From positions 1 to 64,000 of the forward strand of contig CAJUNF010000001.1 of assembly GCA_910587775.1 (NCBI GenBank): 64,000 bases of DNA. The letters run 5' to 3'. Source of the stretch: an uncultured Bacilli bacterium (GTDB taxonomy: Bacteria; Bacillota_I; Bacilli_A; RF39; UBA660). This document shows positions 23,864-33,901 of the stretch, piece by piece (positions within the stretch are counted from its first letter, which is position 1; every line of letters begins with the position of its first letter). Under the pieces are notes generated by a model, which searched no databases, was not told the origin of the DNA, and worked only from the letters and a program-made list of their open reading frames with translations. The position numbers were made by a program, and so were the translations under genes.

Positions 23864-25405
23864 CTATAGAATGGATGACCCATTAATTCCTATTGGAAGA
23901 CCTATAATATACCATACTACTAATAAAATTAAAAGAATTCCTCCACAGATTAAACTATATGATATTTGATATTTTAATGATTGAAATAAACTAACTGGCT
24001 TTTCTCCTGTATTATATTTATCTAGCATAGCTAAGTAAATAACAAAATACGCCATTAATGGAGTAAGTCCCATCATTGCACATTCTCCAAATCGGAAAAT
24101 TACTTGAGTAAATTCTGGAGTGATTCCTGCATTCATAAATGTAGGAATTATTGTTGGAGCCATTATGACCCACTTATTAATTGATGATGGAACAAAAAAG
24201 GAAGTTATGGCTGAAACTACAAATAAAAGAATAATTAATGGAACTCCTGTAAAATGTAAGCTTGTTATTAAATTCGTAAGGCTTGCTACAATTATTGGCC
24301 CAATATTTGTATAGCGGAATAAACTTATAAAAGTAGAAGCAAAAAATATTAATACTAGAGTCTTTCCAATTCCATCTAAAGAGTGACCAAGAGTATTTAC
24401 AAAATCGTTATTATTTTTTATAGTTTTTGCACCTAATCCATAAAAGAAACCTAATATTACAAAAAATAATGTAACAACAAACACAAATCCATTACTGAAA
24501 AAAGAATTGTAACTAAATAATTTATCAATATAAAATGTTTGGCTATAATCTAGTAGATTTCCTCCTAATGGAACTCCTGGAATTATTTGATAAATGAAAA
24601 AAACAATATAAATAAATCCTGCTATTGCACTAAAAGTTAATCCCCTCATCTCTTTTCTAGTCATTATTAATTCTTCGATATCTGATTCAGGAATTTCATA
24701 TTTATCTAATTTATTAATCAATATCTTTTCAGTAATCATAGTAATTGCAACAGATAGTACCATAATTGCTACAAACATTATAAATATAAAACTTATAGTT
24801 GCAAAACGAAATGAACTATCTAAAACTTTTGCTCCCAATATAGTTGTTGAAATAAGAGAACTATCAATACTAGTAATAAAAAAACTTAAACCACTACCAC
24901 AAGTAAGACCTGCAAATGAAGCAATTATTCCAATTAAAGGATTTCTTTTACCATATTTAAAAACTAAAGCACCAATTGGCATCATAATTACATATGATAA
25001 ATCTCCCATAAAAGAAGAAATTACACTTGCAAATACAATAATAAATGTAACAGTGTTTTTTTTCATTTTTTTGGTTAATAAAGAAAGTGATGTTTTTAAA
25101 AACCCACTTTTTTCCATAACACCTATTCCAATTAAAATTATAATTAAACTACTAAGTGGGGTAAAAGCTACAAAATTTGCTACAGTCGAACTAAATATAT
25201 ATTTTAGCCCACTAAATGATAGAAGACTTTCAATTTTTAAAAGTTCACTTGAATATTCCAAAGAATTAGCATTAATTTTATATTGTATCGCTTGAACTCC
25301 TAAAAGAGACAAAAAACCACTTAAAACAATGGTTGTGCCTATTAGTAAAATTAGTGTCATAATTGGATGAAGGGTAATTTTCTTTTTTAATCTACTTATC
25401 TTCAT
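23864..25405 (-). CDS. AbgT-family transporter (p-aminobenzoyl-glutamate or related)
   Basis: About 11-13 transmembrane helices, with PLSSLIIILIGIGVMEKSG and SFFVPSSINKWVIMAP, identify the AbgT family. Members take up p-aminobenzoyl-glutamate or export sulfonamides, driven by the ion gradient; which applies here is not visible. The ATG at 25405 is chosen because AGGTG lies 6 bases upstream; the GTG at 25414 is part of that ribosome site. It overlaps the DUF951 stop by 14 bases. 513 aa. Confidence 0.88.
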   Translation of the reverse strand: MKISRLKKKITLHPIMTLILLIGTTIVLSGFLSLLGVQAIQYKINANSLEYSSELLKIESLLSFSGLKYIFSSTVANFVAFTPLSSLIIILIGIGVMEKSGFLKTSLSLLTKKMKKNTVTFIIVFASVISSFMGDLSYVIMMPIGALVFKYGKRNPLIGIIASFAGLTCGSGLSFFITSIDSSLISTTILGAKVLDSSFRFATISFIFIMFVAIMVLSVAITMITEKILINKLDKYEIPESDIEELIMTRKEMRGLTFSAIAGFIYIVFFIYQIIPGVPLGGNLLDYSQTFYIDKLFSYNSFFSNGFVFVVTLFFVILGFFYGLGAKTIKNNNDFVNTLGHSLDGIGKTLVLIFFASTFISLFRYTNIGPIIVASLTNLITSLHFTGVPLIILLFVVSAITSFFVPSSINKWVIMAPTIIPTFMNAGITPEFTQVIFRFGECAMMGLTPLMAYFVIYLAMLDKYNTGEKPVSLFQSLKYQISYSLICGGILLILLVVWYIIGLPIGINGSSIL

Positions 25406-25592
25406 TTTTATCACCTATTACTTTTTTTAACTTTTTTTCAAATTCTAAACGGTCCATCATTATTTCTCTTCCACATTTTGTACATTTTAGTTTAATGTCT
25501 ACGCCCATGCGAGTTATTTTCCATTCATTTGCTCCACAAGGGTGTCCTTTTTTCATGATGACATGACTTTCTAATTTATAATTTTTTTCCAT
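25392..25592 (-). CDS. DUF951 zinc-ribbon-like small protein
   Basis: The 66-aa protein has the family pattern KKGHPCGANEW, then KCTKCGRE, with three Cys as probable metal ligands. DUF951 proteins sit near mscS and parB at the Firmicutes origin; their function is unknown. The ATG 25592 has GAGGTG upstream; a TTG four codons earlier does not. It overlaps the mscS end by 17 bases and the transporter start by 14. Confidence 0.88.
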   Translation of the reverse strand: MEKNYKLESHVIMKKGHPCGANEWKITRMGVDIKLKCTKCGREIMMDRLEFEKKLKKVIGDKNEDK

Positions 25593-26400
25593 TATGCACC
25601 TCAATTTGAGAATATGGGATTTTTATATTTGCATTATCATATGCAATTTTAATTAATCTTAAAACATCCCTTTTTATTTGCCATTGATTATCTTGTTTAC
25701 AATTAATCAAAATAGTGTAGTTTATTGCAGAATCTTCTAGTGAATCTATTCCTAAATACTTTGAATCTTTTAAAACTCCTGGAATTTTTTTAGCATTTTC
25801 AATTATTTCACCTATAACTTTTTCTACTTTTTCTGTATCTTCCTCATAAGCAGTAGGTATTTTTATTATAATTCCTGCATGATGTTGACTTAAATTAACA
25901 ATGGAATTGATATTACGATTTGCAATAATATAAACTTCGCCATTGGCTTTTCTTATTTTTGTACTTTTTAAGCCCATTTCTATTACTTCTCCAGTAAAAT
26001 TATTATAAGTAACTATATCTCCTACAACAAAATAATTATCCATAATAATTGCAATACCACTTACAAAGTCTTCTACTGTTGATTGGAGCGCAAATCCTAG
26101 AATAACACCTGCTACTCCTAAACTTGCTATAATCGACTTTGTATCTACACCATAAGAGTTTAAAATAAATATTATCATTAAAATATAAATAAAATATTTA
26201 ATTATATTATTTATTAGTTTTACAATAGTATTTCTTCTTTTTGTTTCAAACTGATCTTTTCCATTAATTATAAAACGTTTTGTTGTGTTAGTAATTATTT
26301 TAATAAGAAATAATCCTATTATTATAATAATTGCAAGGGAAATAATTTTTGTTCTAAGGATGAAATCCCAAATTATATAAAAAGGATTCATCTTATTCAC
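25576..26400 (-). CDS. mscS: Small-conductance mechanosensitive channel (MscS family)
   Basis: Three N-terminal transmembrane helices are followed by the pore helix and beta domain: GVAGVILGFALQSTVEDFVSG (~93-113) and then DIVTYNNFTGEVIEMGLKST, the MscS signature. It opens under membrane tension to release solutes. 274 aa. Coupled to parB upstream (8-base overlap) and to DUF951 downstream. Confidence 0.93.
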   Translation of the reverse strand: MNKMNPFYIIWDFILRTKIISLAIIIIIGLFLIKIITNTTKRFIINGKDQFETKRRNTIVKLINNIIKYFIYILMIIFILNSYGVDTKSIIASLGVAGVILGFALQSTVEDFVSGIAIIMDNYFVVGDIVTYNNFTGEVIEMGLKSTKIRKANGEVYIIANRNINSIVNLSQHHAGIIIKIPTAYEEDTEKVEKVIGEIIENAKKIPGVLKDSKYLGIDSLEDSAINYTILINCKQDNQWQIKRDVLRLIKIAYDNANIKIPYSQIEVHNGKKL

Positions 26401-27283
26401 CTTCTATTTTTATTCCTAAAATATCTAAAATACGATCTAAGTCTTTTTCAGAATCAAAAGGAATTTCAATTTTTCGATGATTAATTTTAACTTTTGTACC
26501 TATTTTCTCTCGCATAATTCGCTCATATATTGCATTTTTTATACTACGAGTATCTGTTGCTCTTACTATTTTATTTTTCTTTGGAAGATCTTCTTCTGTT
26601 ATTATTTTTTCTAAATCTCGAACACTAATTGAATTTACAACAGCTTTTGTAGCTAATTCATCTATTTTATTATTATCCTCTATTTTACTTAATGCTCTTG
26701 CGTGTCCCATGCTTAGTTTTTTACTTTGTACTAAACGTTTTGTATTAGTTGGAAGTGTTAAGAGCCCTAACATATTTGTTACATAACTTCGACTTTTACC
26801 AAATTTTCTAGCAAATTCATCTTGTGTCATTCCACTAATTCGAATTATATTTTCATAAGCATTTGCTTCATCAATTGGATTTAGATCTTCTCTTTGGATA
26901 TTTTCAACTAATGCAATCTCCATCATTTCTTGATCGTTAAAATCTTTGATAATTGCTGGAATCGTTTCTAATCCTGCTAATTTAGCTGCTTTAGTACGAC
27001 GTTCACCCGCAACAAGTTCATATCCTTTAATACTTTTTTTGACAATAATTGGTTGTACTACACCTAATTCTTTTATTGATTCTGCCATTTCTTGTAATGT
27101 ATCATCATTAAAAGATTTTCTTGGCTGATAAGGATTGCTTCGAATTTCACTTAACGGAATTTCTAAAATATCATTTGTTTTTGCATCCTTTATAATATCT
27201 TTTTCAAAATTATCAAAATTAATTACTTCGTTTGAGAAAAGTTGTTCTAACCCTTTTCCTAAAGCTTTTCTTTTAGTTTCCAT
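26393..27283 (-). CDS. parB: Chromosome-partitioning protein ParB (Spo0J)
   Basis: The CTPase/parS-binding fold has ParB box I NPYQPRKSF, the GERR motif (VAGERRTKAAK) and ALVENIQREDLNP, then an HTH around TQDEFARKFGKSRSYVTNM and a C-terminal dimerisation domain. 296 aa. It loads on parS near the origin, and with ParA it segregates origins and controls replication initiation. It overlaps parA by 11 bases. I found no perfect parS 16-mer in this stretch by eye. Confidence 0.96.
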   Translation of the reverse strand: METKRKALGKGLEQLFSNEVINFDNFEKDIIKDAKTNDILEIPLSEIRSNPYQPRKSFNDDTLQEMAESIKELGVVQPIIVKKSIKGYELVAGERRTKAAKLAGLETIPAIIKDFNDQEMMEIALVENIQREDLNPIDEANAYENIIRISGMTQDEFARKFGKSRSYVTNMLGLLTLPTNTKRLVQSKKLSMGHARALSKIEDNNKIDELATKAVVNSISVRDLEKIITEEDLPKKNKIVRATDTRSIKNAIYERIMREKIGTKVKINHRKIEIPFDSEKDLDRILDILGIKIEGE

Positions 27284-28058
27284 TTCTACTAATCACTTCC
27301 TTTGCTAGATTTTGATATGCAAGGGTGGCGCGACTTGTTGGATCATAATCACTTATTGGTTTTCCATGACTTGGTGCTTCAACTAAACGAACTAATCTTG
27401 GAATAATTGTATTGAATACTTTACTTTTAAAACATTTACGAACTTCTTCAATAATTTCTAGTCCAATATTTGTTCTTCCATCTAACATTGTTAGTAAAAC
27501 ACCTTCTATACGTAGTTCTGGATTCATATTTGATTGAACTAAAATAATAGAATTTAAAAGTTGTGTAATTCCTTCTAATGCAAAATATTCACATTGAACA
27601 GGAATAATAACTGAATCACTTGCTACTAAAGCATTCATTGTAGATATTCCAAGTGACGGTTGACAATCAATAATAATATAGTCAAATTTTTCTTTTACTT
27701 CTTCTAATGCTTTTCTTAATTGTTCGTTTTGACGAAATGTATTATCTTCTATCATTTTTTTTACAAATTCTACATCTACTCCTGCTAAATTAATTGTAGC
27801 TGGAATAATTGATAAATTTTTAAACTTCGTTTTAATCATAGCCATTGTTATTTCACAATTTCCAGTGATCACATCATAGACATCATTTTTAAAATCATTT
27901 GCATTTAAACCAAGACCTGATGAAGCATTTCCTTGAGGGTCAAGATCAATTAGTAAGGTTTTTTTTCCTTCTTTACCTAAAGCTGCTGCAAGGTTAATAC
28001 TAGTTGTGGTTTTCCCTACTCCACCTTTTTGATTTACTAATGAAATAATTTTAGCCAT
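27273..28058 (-). CDS. parA: Chromosome-partitioning ATPase ParA (Soj)
   Basis: The deviant Walker A KGGVGKTTTSINLA, Walker B FDYIIIDCQPSLG and PVQCEYFALEG are all intact in this 261-aa protein. Soj moves origins through ParB and modulates DnaA. A ribosome site AAGGTGAT precedes the ATG, and a plausible promoter lies at 28092-28120. Confidence 0.97.
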   Translation of the reverse strand: MAKIISLVNQKGGVGKTTTSINLAAALGKEGKKTLLIDLDPQGNASSGLGLNANDFKNDVYDVITGNCEITMAMIKTKFKNLSIIPATINLAGVDVEFVKKMIEDNTFRQNEQLRKALEEVKEKFDYIIIDCQPSLGISTMNALVASDSVIIPVQCEYFALEGITQLLNSIILVQSNMNPELRIEGVLLTMLDGRTNIGLEIIEEVRKCFKSKVFNTIIPRLVRLVEAPSHGKPISDYDPTSRATLAYQNLAKEVISRNGN

Positions 28059-28091
28059 AATATCACCTTCACATTTTTAGTCACTATTGAT

Positions 28092-28120
28092 ATTTTATCA
28101 CAAGTAGAATATTTTGTCTT
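28092..28120 (-). promoter_or_regulatory. Promoter upstream of parA
   Basis: On the minus strand, -35 AAGACA (28120-28115), a 17-base spacer, and -10 TAAAAT (28097-28092) preceded by TG. Confidence 0.5.
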
Positions 28121-28146
28121 TAGAAATTAGGCTGAGAAATATTTTT

Positions 28147-28611
28147 TTAAGATTTTTTTATATTTTTCCATGTATCTAAAATCTCTTGTTCTTTTATCTG
28201 ATTAACAAAAGCTTTTTCCATGTTTTCCATTTCCTTTTTTCTCATTATTTTTTTCTTTTTTATATATTTTAGAAAGTGTGATGGGCTTTTTAAAAAGAGT
28301 ACAATTCCAAATTCCATTAAATTCTTATTTTCTAATTTTAAAACCTGATTTTTCTTTAACTCTTTTTGCGATTTTAAAATATCAATTCGAAAATATAAAA
28401 TTTGTTTTGTTAAAACTTTTTGACGATATGTAATTTCTCCTTTTTCAATTACTTTTAATTTTTTAGAATATGCTGATTTAAAGTCTAAAATAATATATTT
28501 TGTTTGATTCCAATCTACTTTTTCAAATTGTTCAATTGCCTTATAATTTTTATCTACAAAAATTTCAAATACTGGTACTCCATCTAAACAAATAAATACA
28601 TAGTAATTCAA
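28147..28611 (-). CDS. Protein of unknown function, 154 aa
   Basis: I do not recognise it. The N-terminal half is beta-like (YYVFICLDGVPVFEIFV), and the C-terminal half is a very basic helix (KYIKKKKIMRKKEMENMEK). No membrane segment is visible. It uses a TTG start (28611) with AAAGGA nine bases upstream. Base composition resembles its neighbours. The 169 bases upstream, towards ftsH, hold only the ftsH terminator. Confidence 0.55.
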   Translation of the reverse strand: MNYYVFICLDGVPVFEIFVDKNYKAIEQFEKVDWNQTKYIILDFKSAYSKKLKVIEKGEITYRQKVLTKQILYFRIDILKSQKELKKNQVLKLENKNLMEFGIVLFLKSPSHFLKYIKKKKIMRKKEMENMEKAFVNQIKEQEILDTWKNIKKS

Positions 28612-28765
28612 TTTATCACGTCCTTTTCTCGAACTTTAACATATAAATAATTGTCCGTCAAAAGACCTATTTTTAAAGACTTTAAACTTATTTTGATTAA
28701 TTTTTTAAATTGGTTCAAAAATTTTGTATATTAAATTATCTTATTAATTTATTTTTTATTTTCAT

Positions 28766-28800
28766 AAAAAAAGGAAGAAATTATTTCTTTTCTTCCTTAT
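28766..28800 (-). terminator. Terminator of the tilS-ftsH unit
   Basis: AAGGAAGAA and TTCTTCCTT pair across the ftsH stop, followed by T7 on the minus strand. Confidence 0.75.
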
Positions 28801-30763
28801 CTAAAGCTTCTTTTAATTCTTCTTTATTCATTTTAGTGTAGCCTTTAATTCCCTTAGCTTTTGCAAGTTCTCTAAGTTTTAAAATTGTTGGTTCATCATC
28901 TTTTGAACTTGTTTCATCTTCATTAATTACTCCATTTATGACTAATGATTCTATTTGTTCTTTTGTTAATGTTTCTCTTTCCATTAAAGCATCACTTAAA
29001 AGATTAATTAAATTTTCATTTTTCTTAATAATATTTTTAGCTTTTTCATAGCATTCGCTAATAATTTTACGTGCTGCTTGATCAATTTCTAAAGCTACTT
29101 GATCAGAATAATTTCTTGATTTATTGTAATCTCTTCCTAGAAATACACTACCTTCTTTTTGTTCATATTGCATTGGTCCTAACTCACTCATACCATATTC
29201 TGTTACCATACTTCTTGCGATATTAGTTGCTCTTTTAAAGTCATCACTTGCTCCAGTAGTGACTTCTCCCAAGAATAATTCTTCACTAGCTCTTCCACCT
29301 AATAAACCTGTAATTTGAGCAAGTAATTCATTTTTAGACATGATAGACATTCTTTCTTCTTTTGGAAGCATCATTGTATATCCACCAGCATTTCCACGTG
29401 GAATAATAGTGATTTTATGTACTTCATTGGCATCTTCTAATTTAATTCCGATTACAGCATGCCCAGCTTCATGAATACTTACTAAGCGTTTTTCTTTTTC
29501 TGTAATTTTGTGAGAAGTTTTAGCTGGTCCCATTAATACACGATCTGTTGCTTCATCGATATCTGTCATTGTAATATTTTCTTGATTTTTACGAACTGCT
29601 AGAAGTGCTGCTTCATTAAGTAAGTTTTCTAAATCTGCACCACTAAATCCTGGAGTACGTAAGCTAATATTTTTTAAATTAACTGTTTTTGCAAATATTT
29701 TATTTTTTGCATGAACTTTAAGAATTTCTTCTCTTTCTTTTGCATCAGGTAAATTAACTGTTACTTGACGGTCGAATCTTCCAGGACGAAGTAAGGCTGG
29801 ATCAAGAACATCTGGGCGGTTTGTAGCAGCAATGATAATAATACCTTCGTTAGCTCCAAATCCATCCATTTCAGTTAATAATTGATTTAATGTTTGTTCT
29901 CTTTCATCATGACCTCCGCCAATTCCAGAACCTCTTTGGCGTCCTACGGCATCAATCTCATCTATAAAAATTAGACAAGGAGCATCTCTTTTTGCATCTT
30001 TAAACATTTCTCTTACACGACTTGCTCCAACTCCAACAAATAATTCTACAAAGTCAGAACCACTTATATAAAAGAATGGTACATTTGCTTCTCCTGCAAC
30101 AGCTTTTGCTAGTAATGTTTTACCAGTTCCTGGAGGACCTACTAATAAAACTCCTTTTGGAATTCTAGCTCCAAGTTTTTGAAATTTTTTTGGACTTTTT
30201 AAGAAATCAATTAATTCTTTTACTTCTTCTTTTTCTTCTTTTAATCCTGCTACATCTGTGAATTTAACAGAACCTCCGTCTTCACTTAATTTAGCACGAC
30301 TTTTTCCAAAATCCATACTACCTTTATTACTATTTGCCATTTTTGAAAATAGAAAATAAGTAACTCCAACAAGTAAGAATAGCGGAACAACGTTTACTAA
30401 AACATACATCCATGAAAATGTTCCTGGATCTGATTTTGTTTCATACATTTTTAAATTATTTGACTCTGCATATTTTACAATGTTTGGTAAATCTGCTTCA
30501 ACTACTTTTGATTGGAATGTTTCATTTTCTTTGTAATTATTTAACTTTCCTTCAATGTAGTAAACATTTTCATCTCCCTTTGGTGTTACAGTAATTTCTG
30601 TAATTGTTTTACTTGATATAGCATCCATCAGTTCACCAGTTGTTAATTGATGTTCAATGTTTCTACCCATATTTAATACAGATAAAACAATAAAGATTAC
30701 TACGATTAAAACAACATAGGGAAATAAGTTTTTTATTGTATTTGCGTTATTTTTTCGTGACAT
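28781..30763 (-). CDS. ftsH: ATP-dependent zinc metalloprotease FtsH with an extra SAP-like C-terminus
   Basis: Two transmembrane segments (~13-31 and ~117-140) flank an extracellular domain. They are followed by an AAA+ module with Walker A GPPGTGKT (209-216), SRH region [19 protein letters not shown] and the zinc site HEAGH, so the protease is intact. It degrades membrane proteins and regulators. After the usual end there is an extra tail (about 625-660), [18 protein letters not shown] plus KEELKEAL, which resembles a SAP/Rho-N helix-extended-helix nucleic-acid binding motif. That tail is unusual for FtsH. It overlaps tilS by 17 bases. Confidence 0.96.
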   Translation of the reverse strand: MSRKNNANTIKNLFPYVVLIVVIFIVLSVLNMGRNIEHQLTTGELMDAISSKTITEITVTPKGDENVYYIEGKLNNYKENETFQSKVVEADLPNIVKYAESNNLKMYETKSDPGTFSWMYVLVNVVPLFLLVGVTYFLFSKMANSNKGSMDFGKSRAKLSEDGGSVKFTDVAGLKEEKEEVKELIDFLKSPKKFQKLGARIPKGVLLVGPPGTGKTLLAKAVAGEANVPFFYISGSDFVELFVGVGASRVREMFKDAKRDAPCLIFIDEIDAVGRQRGSGIGGGHDEREQTLNQLLTEMDGFGANEGIIIIAATNRPDVLDPALLRPGRFDRQVTVNLPDAKEREEILKVHAKNKIFAKTVNLKNISLRTPGFSGADLENLLNEAALLAVRKNQENITMTDIDEATDRVLMGPAKTSHKITEKEKRLVSIHEAGHAVIGIKLEDANEVHKITIIPRGNAGGYTMMLPKEERMSIMSKNELLAQITGLLGGRASEELFLGEVTTGASDDFKRATNIARSMVTEYGMSELGPMQYEQKEGSVFLGRDYNKSRNYSDQVALEIDQAARKIISECYEKAKNIIKKNENLINLLSDALMERETLTKEQIESLVINGVINEDETSSKDDEPTILKLRELAKAKGIKGYTKMNKEELKEALDKEEKK

Positions 30764-32093
30764 ATATTTTCTCCTTACTTATATCATATTTATATATTAT
30801 ATCATATTTTTCATTGATTTCTTTATCAAATTTTGACTTTTTTAGGCCAGGAATCCAAAGAATCTCATTTTTAGAATCAGTTATAATTGGCCATAAATTT
30901 CTCTCTTTTTCTGGAATTTTATAATCTATGAAAATATCCTTTAATTTTTGATGACCATTCATATTTTTAGAGGCAATTTTATCTCCATTTTGTCTAGTTC
31001 TAACAAATAACGGAAGTGTTATCTCTTCACTATTTAAGCGAATTACAAAATTATTTTTTTCTTTTGATTGTACGATCTTTTTTATTTCATTTCCATTATA
31101 TAATTTAAAATTATCTTCTAATTTGGCACAATAAGAATTCTCTTTTTCTTGTTCTATAATTCTAAATACATTATATTCTTTTATACCTACTTTTTTTAAT
31201 GGAAGTGAGATTTTACCATTACTTTTAAAACTTCTAATAAGATTTAAAATATTTTTGACATGAACTTCCTTTATTTCTTTGATATCGTTTTGATAAATAT
31301 GATATAAATATTTTTCTATCATCATTTGTTGAATTACTTCTTCATACTCCATAAATTCAACAATATGTACGTTATCATTAGTCACACAATCCGTCAAGGC
31401 ATTTTCCACAACTTTCACAAGAAATTCATGAATTCGACAAAGTTTTTCTTGATAATTTAAAAATTTTAAATGAACAGATTTATTTTCTTGTTTTAAAAAT
31501 GGTAAAATATGATGACGATATCTATTTCTTGTATAATAATCTTCTTCATTACTTTTATCTAAAGCATATGGAATTTTATTAAAGTTATTGTAAGATAGAA
31601 TATCTTCTTTAGTAGAAGTTATTAAAGGTCTAACGATAGAATAATTTGAAAAGTGCTCTATTTTTGAGAATCCCATATACCCATTTAATGAACTTCCTCT
31701 TACTAAACGCATTAAAATTGTTTCTATTAAATCATCTCCATGATGAGCAGTCATAAAATAATTGGCATTATATTTTTGAATTATTTTTTCAAAGTAATCT
31801 TTGCGCATTTGATGAGCATTCGCTTCAAAATTTCCTTTTTTATATTCAGTAAATTCTGTCCCTTCAAAAATAATATTTTTATCTTCACAATATTTTTTTA
31901 CAAATTTAAATTCCTCTTCCGATTCTTTTCTTTGCTTGTGATTTATATGAGCACATATTAATGATATTTTTTTATTTTTTCTTACGTTTAATAAAAGTGA
32001 TAATAAACACATAGAATCTGGTCCCCCAGAACATGCAAAAACAACGATATCGTTTTCTTTTAAAAGATCCATTAAATATTGTTGTTCTTTCAT
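30747..32093 (-). CDS. tilS: tRNA(Ile)-lysidine synthase
   Basis: The PP-loop CSGGPDSMC near the N-terminus marks the adenylating N-type ATP pyrophosphatase domain. TilS puts lysidine on C34 of tRNA-Ile(CAU), changing its codon to AUA. The C-terminal TilS domain has RTRQNGDKIASKNM and the ending LWIPGLKKSKF. 448 aa. The usual hpt gene between tilS and ftsH is missing; the two overlap directly. Confidence 0.95.
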   Translation of the reverse strand: MKEQQYLMDLLKENDIVVFACSGGPDSMCLLSLLLNVRKNKKISLICAHINHKQRKESEEEFKFVKKYCEDKNIIFEGTEFTEYKKGNFEANAHQMRKDYFEKIIQKYNANYFMTAHHGDDLIETILMRLVRGSSLNGYMGFSKIEHFSNYSIVRPLITSTKEDILSYNNFNKIPYALDKSNEEDYYTRNRYRHHILPFLKQENKSVHLKFLNYQEKLCRIHEFLVKVVENALTDCVTNDNVHIVEFMEYEEVIQQMMIEKYLYHIYQNDIKEIKEVHVKNILNLIRSFKSNGKISLPLKKVGIKEYNVFRIIEQEKENSYCAKLEDNFKLYNGNEIKKIVQSKEKNNFVIRLNSEEITLPLFVRTRQNGDKIASKNMNGHQKLKDIFIDYKIPEKERNLWPIITDSKNEILWIPGLKKSKFDKEINEKYDIIYKYDISKEKIYVTKK

Positions 32094-32147
32094 ATATACC
32101 CGCCTTGTCGATTACTATTCTAATTTAATTAAATAAGAAAAGCAAGA

Positions 32148-32792
32148 TCACTTTTCTTTTAAGTTTGGAACCATTTTATTCTCATTCATTGATTCATAAT
32201 TTTCTGTTATTGTAATAAATGCATCTTTATCTATCAATTTTAATCCAGTACTCACTTTATAGTAATCAGAAGTTTTTATACTACAAAGAATTAAATCTTT
32301 TTTTTGATTTGAAAATCCGCCAGTTGATTCAAAAATGGTTACATCATACATTAGATCTTTTGTTAAGTATTTTTTTATTTCTTTTGTTTTTTTACTACCG
32401 CCAGATGTGAAATTATTTTTAAACAATAACCCATAACCAATACCGCTAATAGTTCCTCCAACAATTGCAATTATTAATATTTCTAAACCTTCTATATTAA
32501 TGATATTGCTTATTTTAGAAGTAAATTGTACAAAGAATGGAAATAAAATTGATCCCAATAAAGAATTTTTGGTTAATTCTTTTCCAAGTACTATATAGCT
32601 TAGTATTAAGAGTAAAATATTGGTTACTAACATAAAGCTAGTATCTGAGATAAGAAAAAGATTTTGGACTACTATTGCAAGTCCGCTAATTCCTCCTGTA
32701 TCCAAATGATATGGTGAAAAAAAGAGATTATATGAAATTGATACTAGTAGTATTCCTAAGATTACGCTTCCATATTTTCTGATGATTCGCAT
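32148..32792 (-). CDS. YitT-family protein with a large internal deletion
   Basis: The 214-aa protein matches the intact paralogue at 9.1-10.0 kb at both ends: GGISGLAIV and NNFTSGGS in the N-terminal half, and TKDLMYDVTIFESTGGF and LIDKDAFITIT in the DUF2179 half. Directly after GGS (residue 133, base ~32394) it jumps to the segment corresponding to ETEDVKK, so about 70 residues (two or three transmembrane helices) are absent, in frame. Either the family accepts a short form or this is a decaying copy. AAAGGTGG precedes the ATG. It overlaps the prfB end by 31 bases. Confidence 0.75.
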   Translation of the reverse strand: MRIIRKYGSVILGILLVSISYNLFFSPYHLDTGGISGLAIVVQNLFLISDTSFMLVTNILLLILSYIVLGKELTKNSLLGSILFPFFVQFTSKISNIINIEGLEILIIAIVGGTISGIGYGLLFKNNFTSGGSKKTKEIKKYLTKDLMYDVTIFESTGGFSNQKKDLILCSIKTSDYYKVSTGLKLIDKDAFITITENYESMNENKMVPNLKEK

Positions 32793-33881
32793 GTATTTGC
32801 CACCTTTGCTTTTAATACTGATTCCATAATTTTTAATATGTCTCCATCTAATATTTTATCCACATTACTTGATTCATACCCACTTCTTAAATCTTTTACT
32901 AATTTATATGGCTCTAATACATAGTTTCTAATTTGACTTCCCCATTCATTACTTTCATTTATTCCTTTTATTTTATTTAATTCTTTTTCTTTTCTTTCTT
33001 CTTCTAATTGATATAATTTACTTTTTAGCATTTTCATTGCCTGATCTTTATTTTTAAGTTGGCTTCTTTCATTTTGACAAGTTACTACAACTTTTGAAGG
33101 TATATGAGTAATTCGAACTGCTGAATTTGATGTGTTTACAGATTGTCCACCTGCTCCGCTACTATGATATACATCAATTTTTAAATCACTTTCTTTTATT
33201 TCTATATCAATATTTTTGTCAAATTCTGGTGTAATACTAACTGAAGCAAAGCTAGTATGCCTTCTTGCATTTGAATCAAACGGAGAAATTCGTACTAAGC
33301 GATGAATTCCTTTTTCTCCTTTAAAGTAGCCATAAGCAAAATACCCGCGAATTAAAAGAACTGCACTTTTGATTCCCGCTTCATCACCTTTTTGTTCATC
33401 AATTATTTCATATTTATAGTTATTCTTTTCACAAAAACGCTCATACATGCGCATAAGCATACTTGCCCAGTCACATGATTCTGTTCCACCAGCACCAGGA
33501 TGAATTTCTAAATAACAGTTTAAATTATCAAATTTGTCATTTAATAAAGTATTTATTTCTAATTCTTCTATTTCAGAAAACATTTTATCAATTTCATTTG
33601 TTAATGCATTTAATTCGTTTTCTTCTAACATGTTTATAAGTTCTAGGTTATCAACAATTTCAATTTCTATTTTTTCTACTGTTGTTATTATCTTTTTTAA
33701 ATTAGCGCATTCTTTATTAATGTTATTGGCGTGTTCAATATCATCCCAAAAGTTTTCTTCTGACATGATAGATTCTAGTTGACTTACTCGATTTTTTTTA
33801 TAATCTAAGTCAAAGTGACCTCCGAATATCTTCTATTTTTAATTTTAATTGTTCTAATTTTTCTTTTATTTCATTTTTCAT
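32762..33881 (-). CDS. prfB: Peptide chain release factor 2, with programmed +1 frameshift
   Basis: RF2 ends translation at UAA and UGA. The main frame (from ~33811) holds the tripeptide SPF for stop recognition and GGQ in SGAGGQSVNTSNSA for peptide release. A 23-codon open frame from ATG 33881 (MKNEIKEKLEQLKLK...) reaches CTT TGA C at 33815-33809 with GGAGG just upstream, exactly the classic RF2 frameshift. Shifting by +1 continues into DLDYKKNRVSQLESIMSEEN. The product would be ~372 aa, close to the family length. The 334-aa frame starting at 33766 alone would be N-truncated. Confidence 0.95.
33809..33824 (-). other. RF2 programmed +1 frameshift site
   Basis: On the minus strand the codons read CGG AGG TCA CTT TGA C. 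A Shine-Dalgarno-like AGG sits just before the CTT-TGA slip site, and the in-frame TGA at 33812-33810 is the RF2 stop. This is autoregulation: low RF2 favours the slip. Confidence 0.93.
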
Positions 33882-33901
33882 GCTTATCCACTTTCTATTT
33901 T

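Noticed and set aside
29392..29403. Palindrome TTCCACGTGGAA with the parS core CACGTG
   Set aside because: It lies inside ftsH and encodes the conserved P-R-G of IPRGNAGG; it has two mismatches to the inner arms of parS. Probably codon chance.
32148..32792. Calling the short YitT gene a pseudogene outright
   Set aside because: The frame is open with a good ribosome site and both conserved ends; left as an intact short form.
33884..33892. TTATCCACT near the prfB start
   Set aside because: One mismatch and alone; no cluster.
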